Shown: positions 43,285 to 53,069 of the stretch, in pieces
Numbering within the stretch: the stretch's first letter is position 1
How the letters are laid out: every line of letters starts with the position of its first letter
Source: Dickeya zeae NCPPB 2538
Lineage (GTDB): Bacteria > Pseudomonadota > Gammaproteobacteria > Enterobacterales > Enterobacteriaceae
Assembly (NCBI RefSeq): GCF_000406165.1
Contig: NZ_CM001977.1
Coordinates: 855,090-919,089, forward strand
Reading direction: 5' to 3'
DNA length: 64,000 nt
Position numbers and translations under genes: made by a program
Notes under the pieces: generated by a model
Database searches by the model: none
What the model was told of the DNA's origin: nothing
The model's input: the letters and a program-made list of their open reading frames with translations, nothing else

Positions 43285-44450
43285 AAACGCTGCCTCCTCT
43301 CTCGTTGTGGCGCTGGCTGTGCCTGCGGATTTTGTCGCTGGCGATCGGTACCGTGGTACTGATTGCTACCTGTATGTGGCTGCGCTTTATTATCTGGAGT
43401 CTGTGGGTAGTACACAGTATGCCGGAGGGCGTGCGTAACGAATTTGAAGTATTACGCGCTAATCCTGAACTGGATCGTACCCGCTACTACCACATTCTGG
43501 AGACCTGGTTCGGTCCCAAACTCTTCGATCTCTCTATTGCCTCTGAAGATTGGTTGATTTTGGGGGTATTGGTGTTGGTTGCTATTCCGTTGATCGTGAT
43601 GTTGGGGCTGTGGGCGGCGAGGCCATTATCGGTGCAGTTTAGCCAACTCGCTGTGGCGGCACGCGAGGTAGCGCGTGGGCAGTTTTCCACCCGTGCCAGA
43701 ATGGTGCCGGGTGCCCCCGCCGAGCTGACTCTGCTGACCCGTGACTTTAACGCCATGACCGCACAGCTCGAGCGTTACGAGCGTGAGTTGCATGCCTCGC
43801 ATGTGGCGATGGCGCATGAGCTGCGCTCGCCGTTGACGGCCGCGATGGGGCGGTTACAGGGAATGTTGGATGGGGTTTTTCAGCCGGATCCCCGCCAGTT
43901 GCAAATGGTGATGAACCAGATGCTCAACCTTAACCGACTGATTGAAGACCTGCATTTGCTCTCGATGGCCAGTGCCGGACAACTGGCTATCGACAAAACC
44001 CGGCTAAACCCGGTGGAACTGCTGCGTGACCGCATCGCCTGGTTGAAACCGAATGCGGAGGCGGCTGGTTTCACGGTGACATTGCATGCCGATGAGGAAG
44101 GGTATTGCCTGGCAGATCCGCTCCGGTTGGGGCAGGTGTTTACCATTCTGATGGATAACGCTCTGCGCTATGCGGCGGAAGGGAAGACACAGCGGATTGA
44201 CGTCATACGCCAGCAGGACCGATGGCGAATCCAGTTTCGCGACTACGGGCCGGGCGTCAGTGACACTTTTCTGCCGCATATTTTTGAGCGTTTTTCCCGG
44301 GCGGATACCTCGCGGGCGCGCCATTCCGGCGGCAGCGGGCTGGGGTTGTCCATCGCCGAGGCGATTTGTGGTGCGCTTGGTGGCAGCCTGACGGCGGAAA
44401 ACCATCCACAGGGGGGCATGTGTTTTACCCTTGAGTTGCCGGTGGCGTGA
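43281..44450 (+). CDS. Membrane sensor histidine kinase
   Basis: 389 residues. Two transmembrane helices (about 16-38 and 90-113) frame a short periplasmic loop, followed by a HAMP domain, HisKA with phosphoacceptor histidine in AHELRSPLTAAMGRL (near residue 178), and a HATPase domain (NALRYA; FERFSRADTSRARHSGGSGLGLSI). Cognate partner of the preceding response regulator. The small periplasmic segment (about 50 residues) suggests that it senses the membrane or a small molecule directly. Ligand unknown. Confidence 0.9.
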   Translation: MKTLPPLSLWRWLCLRILSLAIGTVVLIATCMWLRFIIWSLWVVHSMPEGVRNEFEVLRANPELDRTRYYHILETWFGPKLFDLSIASEDWLILGVLVLVAIPLIVMLGLWAARPLSVQFSQLAVAAREVARGQFSTRARMVPGAPAELTLLTRDFNAMTAQLERYERELHASHVAMAHELRSPLTAAMGRLQGMLDGVFQPDPRQLQMVMNQMLNLNRLIEDLHLLSMASAGQLAIDKTRLNPVELLRDRIAWLKPNAEAAGFTVTLHADEEGYCLADPLRLGQVFTILMDNALRYAAEGKTQRIDVIRQQDRWRIQFRDYGPGVSDTFLPHIFERFSRADTSRARHSGGSGLGLSIAEAICGALGGSLTAENHPQGGMCFTLELPVA

Positions 44451-44578
44451 GAGTAGGAAGCCTGTTACCTGAGATAATGTCGGTTTTTCAGTTACCTTGA
44501 TGGTTTCTTGATAAAGCGTGGAAACAATCTGGAAATCTGCGTGGTGTAATGATCCGTAGCGGTTAACAGGAAATCATT

Positions 44579-45721
44579 ATGACACAGACAGAGTCCATGC
44601 TTTGCGTTTTGCATCATTTGAGTTGCCACTGGCGCTGCGCTGTTCTTCGTGCCTGCGGCTTATGTGGGGGATTACTGCTTATCGGTGCGTTATCCGGCTG
44701 TGATAACACCAGTAGCAAGCCCGCGCCTGCGCCGCTGCGCCCGGTGCGTACCGTGACAGTCGAGCCATCCGATACCGGTGATGTCTTATCCCAGACCGGC
44801 GAGATCCGTCCGGCGGAAGAAACTGCGCTGGGTTTCCGTCTGGATGGTCGAATCGTATCGCGTATGGTGGATGTCGGGTCAGAGGTAAAGGCTGGCGATG
44901 TGATAGCCACGCTCGATCCCCGCGACACGGATAACCAGCTACAAAGCGCGAAGGCGGATTTGACCCGAGCGATAGCATCGGAGCGGCTCGCGGAGCAAAA
45001 TCTTAACCGAATGAAACAACTGGCGCCGAATGGCGCTATTTCCCGCTCTCAACTCGATGAGGCCCAGTCGAACTGGGCATCGGCGGTATCGGTGCGTGAA
45101 AGTGCACAAGCCAGCGTCAAAAGTGCCCAGGACCGCCTGGGGTATACCCGGCTCTCTGCGCCGGTCGCCGGTGTGATCACCTCGGTCAGCGCTAACCCCG
45201 GTCAGGTGGTGAATGCGGGTCAGGAAGTGGTGCGACTGGCGACGTTTACCGGCCGCGATGCGGTTTTCAATGTCTCTGAACGATTGATTACCAGCGGCAT
45301 GACCGACCCGCTGGTGACCGTGTCCTTGTTATCCAATCCAGCTATCAAAGTCCGTGGGCGTGTGCGGGACGTCAGCCCGTTGGCGGACGCGGAAACCCGT
45401 ACCTGGCGGGTGCGGGTTTCACTCGCCGAACCACCGAAAGAAATGGTGCTGGGCGCCACGGTCGAGGGTGAAATCACGCTGCCCGGCAGTCGCGTTATCG
45501 TGTTGCCAGCCTCGGCACTCACCCGTCAGGGAGATAACCCGGCGGTGTTTGTGGTTGACCCACAGACGCAGGTGTTGCGGTTACAACCGATCACCCTGCG
45601 GCATTATAACGAATCTCAGTTGGTGGTTGCCGGTGGCTTGTCGGCGGGTGACAAGGTGGTCATCGCTGGCGTGAGTAAACTTCGGGCGGGTGAGAAGGTC
45701 GCGCTGGCGGAGGCGCAATGA
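44579..45721 (+). CDS. RND efflux membrane-fusion (periplasmic adaptor) lipoprotein
   Basis: 380 residues. A long basic N-terminus then lipobox LIGALSGCDN (Cys about 40) indicates a lipoprotein. The HlyD-type layout follows: biotinyl-lipoyl halves (AEETALGFRLDGRIVSRMVDVGSEVKAGDVIATLDP and YTRLSAPVAGVITSVSANPGQVVNAGQ), a hairpin between them, then beta-barrel and membrane-proximal domains. It overlaps the RND pump gene by 4 bases. No outer-membrane factor gene lies in the operon, so it must recruit a TolC-type channel encoded elsewhere. Confidence 0.9.
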   Translation: MTQTESMLCVLHHLSCHWRCAVLRACGLCGGLLLIGALSGCDNTSSKPAPAPLRPVRTVTVEPSDTGDVLSQTGEIRPAEETALGFRLDGRIVSRMVDVGSEVKAGDVIATLDPRDTDNQLQSAKADLTRAIASERLAEQNLNRMKQLAPNGAISRSQLDEAQSNWASAVSVRESAQASVKSAQDRLGYTRLSAPVAGVITSVSANPGQVVNAGQEVVRLATFTGRDAVFNVSERLITSGMTDPLVTVSLLSNPAIKVRGRVRDVSPLADAETRTWRVRVSLAEPPKEMVLGATVEGEITLPGSRVIVLPASALTRQGDNPAVFVVDPQTQVLRLQPITLRHYNESQLVVAGGLSAGDKVVIAGVSKLRAGEKVALAEAQ

Positions 45722-48700
45722 TGTCAGCGGGATTCAAGCAAAAGTGGAACCTTTCTGCCTGGGCACTGGCCCATCAGCAACTGGTGGCATTTCTGATGCT
45801 GGTCGTTGTGGCTGCTGGTGTGATGAGCTACGAACGTTTGCCGCGCAACGAAGATCCAGCGTTTACCATCAAAACGGCGGTGGTCTCTGCCAGTTGGCCC
45901 GGAGCCACCGTGCAGGATACCGTCAGCTTTGTGACCGATGTGCTGGAAAAGAAGCTGCAGGAAACGCCTTACCTTGATTTTACTGAAAGCTACAGCCGCG
46001 CTGGTGAGGCGGTGATATTCGTCAACCTGCGTGACAATACGCCGCCGTCCAAAGTGCAGAGCATCTGGTATACCGTTCGCAAAAAGATGAAGGATGTGGC
46101 ACCCAGCCTGCCCGATGGGGTGGCTGAACCGGCGGTTAACGATGAGTTTGACGATACGTTCGGCACCATTTATGGCTTTACTGCCGAGGGATACTCGCCG
46201 CGCGAGCTGCGCGATAAGGTAGATGACATTCGTACCGAACTACTCGCCACGCCGGATATCGGCAAAATCGAGGTATTGGGCGCGCAGGATGAGCAGATCG
46301 TAGTGGCGTTTTCGCCCAGACAACTGGCGGGGATGGGGCTTTCCCTGCAACAGGTGACGGCAGCGTTGCAGGCACAGAATGCCGTTAGTCCGGCTGGCAT
46401 CATTCGAACCGATAGTGACAAGGTGGCGCTTCGGGTCAGCGGCGCGTTTGTGTCCGAAGCGAGCCTACGCGACGTGACGCTGCGTATTGGAAGCCGCTTC
46501 ATCCCGTTAACCGACATCGCGACGATTCACCGTCAGGCGGCTGAGCCGCCCGCACCGGCGTTTCGCGTCAATGGGCAACCGGCCATTGGGCTGGCGATTT
46601 CAATGGCATCGACCGGCAATATGCTGGATTTCGGTAACGCGCTGCGCAGCAAGATGGCGACGATCAGCGCGTCACTACCGTATGGGATTGAGGTCACTAA
46701 CGTGGCGGATCAATCTGCGGTGGTGGCGTCGTCGGTCAACGGTTTTGTCCGGGTGCTGCTGGAGGCCGTCGTGATCGTGCTGGCGGTATCGTTCGTTTCG
46801 CTGGGTAGCCGCGCTGGTCTGGTGGTGGCGGCGTCGATACCGATTGTGCTGGCGATGACCTTCACCGGTATGGAGGTAGCAGGTATTGGCCTGCAGCGCA
46901 TTTCACTCGGGGCGCTGATTATCGCGCTCGGGCTGTTAGTGGATGACGCCATGATCACGGTGGAGGCGATGGTATCGAGCCTGGAGAAGGGGGAGGCCCG
47001 TGAACAGGCCGCTACCCGTGCTTATGACACCACCGCGTTTCCGATGCTCACCGGTACGCTGGTGATGATAGCGGGCTTCATTCCAGTGGGGTTTGCGGCA
47101 TCCAGCGCCGGTGAGTACTGCTACTCGCTGTTTATTGTGGTGATGATTTCGCTCATCAGCTCCTGGGTGGTGGCTATTCTGTTCTCGCCGCTGATTGGCG
47201 TCTGGTTGCTACCGAAGGCGGTGAAAGTTCATCAACATAACGCTGGGTGGCTGTCGCGTATGTACGAGCGCTTGCTGTCGACTGCGTTGCGCTACCGTGG
47301 TCGAACACTGCTGCTGACGGTGGCGTTACTGGCGCTGGCCATCGTGGCTGCCGGTAGGCTGGAAGGCGAGTTTTTCCCGGCCTCAGACCGACCAGAACTG
47401 CTGGTCAGCCTGACATTGCCGAATAATGCCTCTCAGGAAGCGACCGAACGAGAGGTGGTACGGCTTGAACAGTCGCTGAAAGATGACCCGAATCTGGATC
47501 ATTTCTCTACCTATGTCGGCTCCGGTGCCGTGCGTTTCTACCTGCCGATGGACGTACTGTTAGAAAATGAAAATATCGCGCAACTGGTGGTGGTGGCTAA
47601 AGGGTTAAAAGAGCGGGATGCGCTGCGCGCCCGACTGGAGAAACGCCTACAACAGGATTTCAGCCATTTGGTGACCCGCGTATCGCCGCTGGAATTAGGG
47701 CCACCCGTTGGCTGGCCGCTCAAATACCGGGTGAGCGGGCCGGATATTAGCAAGGTTCGCGAGTATGCGACCGGCCTGGCCGCGCTGATTGGCAACACCC
47801 CCGGTACACGGGAAGTGAACCTGACCGCCGGTGAACCGGAGCGTGCGATTCGTATTGACCTCAATCAGACGGAGGCGCGAGCGGTGGGCATCAGTTCGCA
47901 GGATGTCGCCAGCGCGTTGTCGACCATTTTCTCCGGCACCACGGTAACCAGCGTGCGCGATCGTAACCGCATGGTGGGTGTGGTGGTGCGTGCCCGCGAT
48001 GAGGAGCGCCAGGATCTGGATACGGTTGCCAGTCTGCAACTGCGTGCGGCTAATGGGCAACAGGTGCCGCTGGGGCAGATAGCCTCCATCGGGTATGGCA
48101 TTGACGAACCGATCATCTGGCGTCACAAACGTATCCCCTTTATCACGGTGCAAACCGACCTGGCTCCTGGGGGTCGTGCTCAGGCATTGTCAGCGGCGCT
48201 GGCACCGAAAGTGGCGGCGTATCAGGCGACATTACCAGCGGGTTACCGTATTAAAGAAGGCGGCTCGGTAGCGGAGTCCAATAAGGGGAACAGCTCGGTA
48301 TATCGGGTGTTGCCGGTCACGCTGCTGGTGATGTTGATATTGCTGATGGTGCAGTTGCAACGCTTCTCTCGCATGATGCTGGCGGTGATGATGGCACCGT
48401 TCGGGTTGATTGGCATCGTGGCGGCTATGCTGCCAACCGGTACGCCGATGGGGTTTGTCGCGTTACTCGGGGTTATCGCCCTGGCAGGGATGATCATCCG
48501 TAATGCGGTGATCCTGATCAGTGAGGTGGACACCAACACCGCCGCCGGTATGTCGGCCAGCGAGGCGATTATTCACGCGGCTCGCCACCGATCGCGTCCC
48601 ATTCTGTTGACTGCCATGGCGGCGATTTTGGGGATGATCCCCATCTCCAGACAGGTATTCTGGGGGCCGATGGCCTACGCTATTATCGGCGGGCTGATCG

Positions 48701-48786
48701 TCGCGACACTGCTGACGCTGACGGTGTTACCGGCGGCGATCAGTCTGGTAATGCAGTGGGAGGCGCGCGCTAAATCGCGGCGATAA
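45718..48786 (+). CDS. RND-family efflux pump inner-membrane subunit
   Basis: 1022 residues, AcrB-like with 12 predicted transmembrane helices and two large periplasmic loops. The proton-relay acid pair is visible in TM4 (GLLVDDAMITVEAM). The initial YERLPRNEDPAFTIKTAVV is of the HAE1/TriC-VexF-like type rather than AcrB itself. With the preceding adaptor it should form a tripartite exporter using an external TolC. The operon is followed by unrelated genes. Substrate range unknown. A second ATG is at 45721. Confidence 0.9.
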   Translation: MMSAGFKQKWNLSAWALAHQQLVAFLMLVVVAAGVMSYERLPRNEDPAFTIKTAVVSASWPGATVQDTVSFVTDVLEKKLQETPYLDFTESYSRAGEAVIFVNLRDNTPPSKVQSIWYTVRKKMKDVAPSLPDGVAEPAVNDEFDDTFGTIYGFTAEGYSPRELRDKVDDIRTELLATPDIGKIEVLGAQDEQIVVAFSPRQLAGMGLSLQQVTAALQAQNAVSPAGIIRTDSDKVALRVSGAFVSEASLRDVTLRIGSRFIPLTDIATIHRQAAEPPAPAFRVNGQPAIGLAISMASTGNMLDFGNALRSKMATISASLPYGIEVTNVADQSAVVASSVNGFVRVLLEAVVIVLAVSFVSLGSRAGLVVAASIPIVLAMTFTGMEVAGIGLQRISLGALIIALGLLVDDAMITVEAMVSSLEKGEAREQAATRAYDTTAFPMLTGTLVMIAGFIPVGFAASSAGEYCYSLFIVVMISLISSWVVAILFSPLIGVWLLPKAVKVHQHNAGWLSRMYERLLSTALRYRGRTLLLTVALLALAIVAAGRLEGEFFPASDRPELLVSLTLPNNASQEATEREVVRLEQSLKDDPNLDHFSTYVGSGAVRFYLPMDVLLENENIAQLVVVAKGLKERDALRARLEKRLQQDFSHLVTRVSPLELGPPVGWPLKYRVSGPDISKVREYATGLAALIGNTPGTREVNLTAGEPERAIRIDLNQTEARAVGISSQDVASALSTIFSGTTVTSVRDRNRMVGVVVRARDEERQDLDTVASLQLRAANGQQVPLGQIASIGYGIDEPIIWRHKRIPFITVQTDLAPGGRAQALSAALAPKVAAYQATLPAGYRIKEGGSVAESNKGNSSVYRVLPVTLLVMLILLMVQLQRFSRMMLAVMMAPFGLIGIVAAMLPTGTPMGFVALLGVIALAGMIIRNAVILISEVDTNTAAGMSASEAIIHAARHRSRPILLTAMAAILGMIPISRQVFWGPMAYAIIGGLIVATLLTLTVLPAAISLVMQWEARAKSRR

Positions 48787-48861
48787 CGCGTGGATAAAGC
48801 GGGTAAGAGAGCCTGTTATCCGAATATGGCCCGGCATCAGTCACGATACCGGGCCGCAGGC

Positions 48862-50109
48862 TTAGAAGGTAAAACTCAGTTTGGCGGCAGCGCCATAGGT
48901 GTGTTGGCTTGCGGTGCCGGCCATGCCGGTCAGGTCAAGATGGACGCCGAAGGGAGATAGCCCAATACCGGCGGTGACCTGGTCTTTGTCACTGTCGCGC
49001 ATATTGGCGCGATAACCCACACGCAATTGCGCCCAGGACAACACGCGATATTCCGCACCCACACCGGCGTACTGGTTCTTTTTCTCAGCATCAAAACCAC
49101 TGGCGGGCGTCAGGTCGATATCGGTCGCCAGCGTCAGCTTGTCTTTGTTCCAGGCGGTACCGGCAGTGACCTGCGGGCGAAGGCTGAAAGTGCGCTGAAT
49201 GCCCTGCACCTCTTTGGTATCGATCCGGCGTCCTATCAGGTTTTGTGCCACCAGACCGGCACTCCAGTTGGGCGTCAGGTTGGTACTTACCCCCACATCC
49301 AGGTTCGCACCGGTCGTGGATTTTCTGAATTCTGAATTGCGGAAATCGGAAGCGCTGTAGTTATTGATTGATGCAATATAGTTATAGGTATCAATCTGTT
49401 GCAGTTTCGGTGTGATACCGACCGAGACCGGCTGACCGGCAATACTGAATGCTTTCGCCATGGCGACACCGTACTCGGTCACCAGCGCGCCTGCGCCTTC
49501 GGCCCGGGAGGTGAAGCTATTCAGGTCGGCTGAACTGGGAATGGTTCTTCCAGCCGCCACGCTATCCAGATAGGCCAGGTCACGGTCGGTCACCACCGCT
49601 TTGGCGTTGGCAACCCCCCAGCCTTTCACAACAAAAGCGAAGGGGAGTGTTTGATTGGGAACCGCAATGACGGCCGCTGCCGCGGCATCGCCGTAAGCGC
49701 GATCGCCATTGATGCCTTCCAATTCACCCCGCAGCGACTGAAAGGAGGAGATACCCTGCTGTAACGCCAGTCGACGCAACAGCGGGTTGGTGACACCACT
49801 GCTGGCGTTCAGCGTGTTTTTGACGCTGTCCCAACTGCTTTTGATACGATCGAATTTGTCTTCCACTTTGTCTGGATCGGAAACGAAGACACCAACGGAC
49901 GGGAGGATCACGCTAACATTGTCGCTGGCCTGTGCGTTGGTGAGTAGTGCCGGGTTGGTCAATGCTGCAGAACCGTAGTGCGATGAGGCGACACCCGTTC
50001 CCCCCATAGCGTCATTCCTTGCATCCGACCAGGTGCCAGCAGCAAAGGTGACAGCGGGAGAAAACAAACCCGCAACCGTTATGGCGCGGACGAGTGAGTT
50101 TTTGTGCAT
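48862..50109 (-). CDS. TraF_2-family (F-plasmid TraF-like) outer-membrane protein on the chromosome
   Basis: 415 residues: signal peptide ending in TFAAG (about residue 24), then a beta-barrel-like sequence with conserved opening ARNDAMGGTGVASSHYGSAALTNPALLT and terminal KLSFTF. It resembles the family annotated as 'conjugal transfer protein TraF' (PF13729) and the FadL/PorV type of barrel. No other conjugation gene is in the window, so the name is a family label rather than a function. Function unknown. Single gene with long flanking gaps. Confidence 0.65.
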   Translation of the reverse strand: MHKNSLVRAITVAGLFSPAVTFAAGTWSDARNDAMGGTGVASSHYGSAALTNPALLTNAQASDNVSVILPSVGVFVSDPDKVEDKFDRIKSSWDSVKNTLNASSGVTNPLLRRLALQQGISSFQSLRGELEGINGDRAYGDAAAAAVIAVPNQTLPFAFVVKGWGVANAKAVVTDRDLAYLDSVAAGRTIPSSADLNSFTSRAEGAGALVTEYGVAMAKAFSIAGQPVSVGITPKLQQIDTYNYIASINNYSASDFRNSEFRKSTTGANLDVGVSTNLTPNWSAGLVAQNLIGRRIDTKEVQGIQRTFSLRPQVTAGTAWNKDKLTLATDIDLTPASGFDAEKKNQYAGVGAEYRVLSWAQLRVGYRANMRDSDKDQVTAGIGLSPFGVHLDLTGMAGTASQHTYGAAAKLSFTF

Positions 50110-50763
50110 ACGAGCATTCCTTTATCAAAATAAGGGATTAGGAAAAATTTCCTTTTTGCTGTGTGCTCGTAGTGTTTTTTAAAAATAAACGTAGTAGCTA
50201 AAGTAAAAATAGAGGACACCCTTATACAGACTGAGAGAAAATACTCCCGTGGCAGGAGGCTTGTCTCACAGCAGCTTGAAATGGCTTTTCGGTGTGTCGC
50301 TTTTTCAGTGTGTTATTGCACCCAAGACTTGCGTGCAAAAAGCATCGACAGCCTAACATTTTCATTTTTGGCAGTGATAGTCTTTTACCTGATATCAGGC
50401 ACCCTTGGCGTAGTAATTTTCTAGCTTGTTGAATTTATTATCTTTATTGATTGCGTGAATAGCGTGCTTTAATTCGCTTTATTTGATGGAATGAATATCT
50501 TGAATTAATGTCGATATTATGTAACCCCTGTGTTATCGGCCAGATAACGTCAATATCCATCCTGTAGCAGCGTTGCCTCTTTCCTTATTTTCTTTGTGAT
50601 GATGGCGGCATTCATTTACCTCTCATTATTCCATTAGATTATTTTATGCCGATGGTGTTTTAATTCCTGATAGGGTGAGAGCGCAAGGGGCATCGGAAAG
50701 CGAGTGTTTATTTCTACAGCTATCTTGTACCGGCGTGTGGGCCGTAACGATGAAAGGTGAAGT
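50110..50763. other. Long intergenic region upstream of the HxlR gene
   Basis: No gene supported. AT-rich with no strong promoter match. A 17-base inverted repeat (GTTATC ggcca GATAAC) lies at 50532-50548 and may be an operator. A start candidate at 50675 reads through the HxlR gene in another frame and was rejected. Confidence 0.5.
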
Positions 50764-51159
50764 ATGGGAGAAATTGAACGATTTCAGCGTGGGGATTTAC
50801 TGGTGGCAGCCTGCCCATCGCGTGAAGTTTTACAACATATCACCAGCCGCTGGGGCATTCTGGTCTTGATTGTACTGGAGTCCAAAACGCTGCGGTTCAG
50901 TGAATTGCGTCGGCTGATTAATGGTATCAGCGAACGTATGCTGGCTCAGACCTTACAATGTCTGGAAGGTGACGGTTTGATTCATCGGGTGGCTTACGAT
51001 GTGGTGCCGCCACACGTGGAATACAGCCTGACCCCGCTGGGAAAAGAAGCATCGGAAAAGGTGCGTGTGCTAGTCGATTGGATAGAAGAAAGTATGCCGC
51101 GTATTACTGAACACTGGCGTAAATCGGGAGCGCCGCGCTCGTTGAAAACGCCTGCCTGA
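50764..51159 (+). CDS. HxlR-family transcriptional regulator
   Basis: 131-residue winged-helix protein. HxlR signatures: an N-terminal cysteine in VAACPSREVL, W-GILVLIVLES, RFSELRRLINGISERMLAQTLQCLEGDGLIHR and VEYSLTPLGKEAS. Good ribosome site (AAAGGTGA). These small regulators often sense redox or electrophiles through the cysteine. The target is unclear since neighbours are unrelated. Confidence 0.88.
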   Translation: MGEIERFQRGDLLVAACPSREVLQHITSRWGILVLIVLESKTLRFSELRRLINGISERMLAQTLQCLEGDGLIHRVAYDVVPPHVEYSLTPLGKEASEKVRVLVDWIEESMPRITEHWRKSGAPRSLKTPA

Positions 51160-51203
51160 TATTTGCTGCGTGTTTGAACTACGTGACAAGCTTTCCCCGA
51201 GAG

Positions 51204-51743
51204 CTATCTTGTGAGACCCCACGCATCAAACTGTTTGTTGATTTCTTTAATGGACGCGAGCTTTATTTTGGGGAGTGCCAGCGTTTCAAAAAGCTCAGCA
51301 TAGTATTTCCGGTTCCCTGGCGTGACAGCGGCAATATGGTGGACCATTTTCCAGTTCAGTCTGTCTTTTCCTCCTTCCAGACCACCATAACGCTGGTATT
51401 GAAACAGTGTGCGATTCACATAGCGAGACAAACTCGCCAGTGTGGATACATCAAGCAAAATAAGCCCGGTGGCACGGGATAAACGCTGCGGCAGGCATCT
51501 TTTATAATTTCCATCCATGACCCACTTCTCTTTATTGATTGCCGCATCGTGCAATAGCAGAAATTCATTGAATGGACGTTCTTGCCAGTTCGAATAGGGG
51601 ATATGGAAAAAACGGTCCAGATGAATAACCTCCAGATGACGTTTCTTCGCGATGGCATGCGCCAGAGTAGATTTACCGCTATTTGATGGGCCGATAATGC
51701 AAATTCTGTCGCCTAAATCGGAAAGTTTCATCGAGACTCTCAT
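51204..51743 (-). CDS. FlaR-like P-loop kinase (topology modulation/adenylate-kinase-like)
   Basis: 179 residues (175 if translated from the second ATG, 51731, MKLSDLGDRIC). A P-loop GPSNSGKSTLAHAIA is followed by HLDRFFHIP and a kinase-like core (WVMDGNYKR), as in the small P-loop kinases annotated FlaR or DNA topology modulation protein. Substrate unknown. A single gene; it converges with the HxlR gene. Confidence 0.65.
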   Translation of the reverse strand: MRVSMKLSDLGDRICIIGPSNSGKSTLAHAIAKKRHLEVIHLDRFFHIPYSNWQERPFNEFLLLHDAAINKEKWVMDGNYKRCLPQRLSRATGLILLDVSTLASLSRYVNRTLFQYQRYGGLEGGKDRLNWKMVHHIAAVTPGNRKYYAELFETLALPKIKLASIKEINKQFDAWGLTR

Positions 51744-51962
51744 TCATCGCCGCTGAACCCGAGCCAATAATACTGACGTTGATGTCATTGTTCTATTATT
51801 AATCGGCCGCTTAACGGGAGGGGGGGATTATCTCGAATGATGCTGCCACTGGCGCGATAACAGAACATCCCGGCCTTAAGGCCAGGATGTTAAGCAAGCA
51901 CGTTGCAGCATAAGGGGGGCTTTTTACCGTTCTTGTGCTGCTAAGTCAGAACGGTTTGTGGC

Positions 51963-53069
51963 TCAGGGTTTTGTCAGTGAAATGGCAAAGGTACCCTGTG
52001 GAACCACCGGCAGATATTTACGGTAATAGTCGAGATAGTTTTTGACCGGATCGATATCTTTGAATAACTCAGGGTAGAGGGATTTGGCAATAAACTGCAC
52101 CATGGCGAAGTCAGACAACGTGCGTGACGCGCCCTGATAAACCGCGAACACCTGCTGGTTTTTCACCGCAGGAAAATCTTCCCAGCCAGCGCGCTGAGTG
52201 AACCCACGCAATTTGGCCTCAGCATCCGCTTTATTCACACCCACGCCCATTAGCATTGCATCGGCGACTTTGTTGTCCTCACGACCGGAGAAGAACACGG
52301 CATCTGGTTTGCTGCTCAGCACTTGCTCAGGGTTCATGATTCCCCACAATTTCACATAGGGGGCGGCAATATTATCGCCACCGGCTAAATCGAGCATCGA
52401 TCCCCACATGTTTTGACCGTAGGTAAAGGAGTATTCGGACGGGCCACGGTTACCGAATTCAAAATACACTTTGGGTTTAGGTTTATGGGCTGCAGCGATA
52501 CGTGCTTCTACCGTTTCGATGCTGCTTTGATAAAAGTGCGCTATCTCATTGGCACGTTCGGTGTTTCCCGTCAGTTGACCAAATATTTGAGTTGATTTCA
52601 CATGCAGAGCGACCGTCTGAGCGTTGTAATCCACTACGACGACAGGGATATGCAGTTGCTCAAGGGTGGCAACTTCTGCTTTCAGCGCCTGATATTGCCA
52701 GCTCGCCAGGATCACCACATCGGGTTTCAGGCTGATCAACTTCTCAATTGACACGTTATGCAGGTCAACTTCGCCAATATCGGGCAGCGTTGCCAGTGAA
52801 GGGCGATGTTTCACGTACATCTCCCAGTTGGCCGGAACCTTGCCGCGCCAGGCTTCGCGCGAGATACCCACGACATGATCAAAGGCTTTATCACCGCCGA
52901 CGGCCATGTAGTCTTCAAAGTAAAAGCCCAGAATGGCGCGTTTAACCGGCACATCAACGGTCACGTTGCGCCCGGCGGTGTCATTAATCGTCACTTGTGC
53001 GGCGATGGAAACACCGCTAATGACCGATAAACCGAGTAACACGATACCCCTGAAAATACTGAACAACAT
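51963..53069 (-). CDS. Solitary TroA/FepB-type periplasmic binding protein (metal-chelate/siderophore/cobalamin type)
   Basis: 368 residues from MLFSIFRGIVLLGL with a signal peptide ending SGVSIA; a 37-residue in-frame upstream stretch was rejected because the RBS (AGAGGTCAGG) is right before this ATG. The class III binding-protein fold appears: TINDTAGRNVTVDVPVKRAI, IEKLISLKPDVVILASW, PDAVFFSGREDNKV. Such proteins deliver siderophores, haem or vitamin B12 to a FecCD-type permease. No permease or ATPase gene is next to it. No convincing Fur box seen in the AT-rich region upstream. Confidence 0.8.
   Translation of the reverse strand: MLFSIFRGIVLLGLSVISGVSIAAQVTINDTAGRNVTVDVPVKRAILGFYFEDYMAVGGDKAFDHVVGISREAWRGKVPANWEMYVKHRPSLATLPDIGEVDLHNVSIEKLISLKPDVVILASWQYQALKAEVATLEQLHIPVVVVDYNAQTVALHVKSTQIFGQLTGNTERANEIAHFYQSSIETVEARIAAAHKPKPKVYFEFGNRGPSEYSFTYGQNMWGSMLDLAGGDNIAAPYVKLWGIMNPEQVLSSKPDAVFFSGREDNKVADAMLMGVGVNKADAEAKLRGFTQRAGWEDFPAVKNQQVFAVYQGASRTLSDFAMVQFIAKSLYPELFKDIDPVKNYLDYYRKYLPVVPQGTFAISLTKP

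Noticed and set aside
50675..50869. 64-codon frame upstream of and overlapping the HxlR gene
   Set aside because: Overlaps the HxlR gene in another frame and has no recognisable features; the HxlR frame has a good ribosome site.
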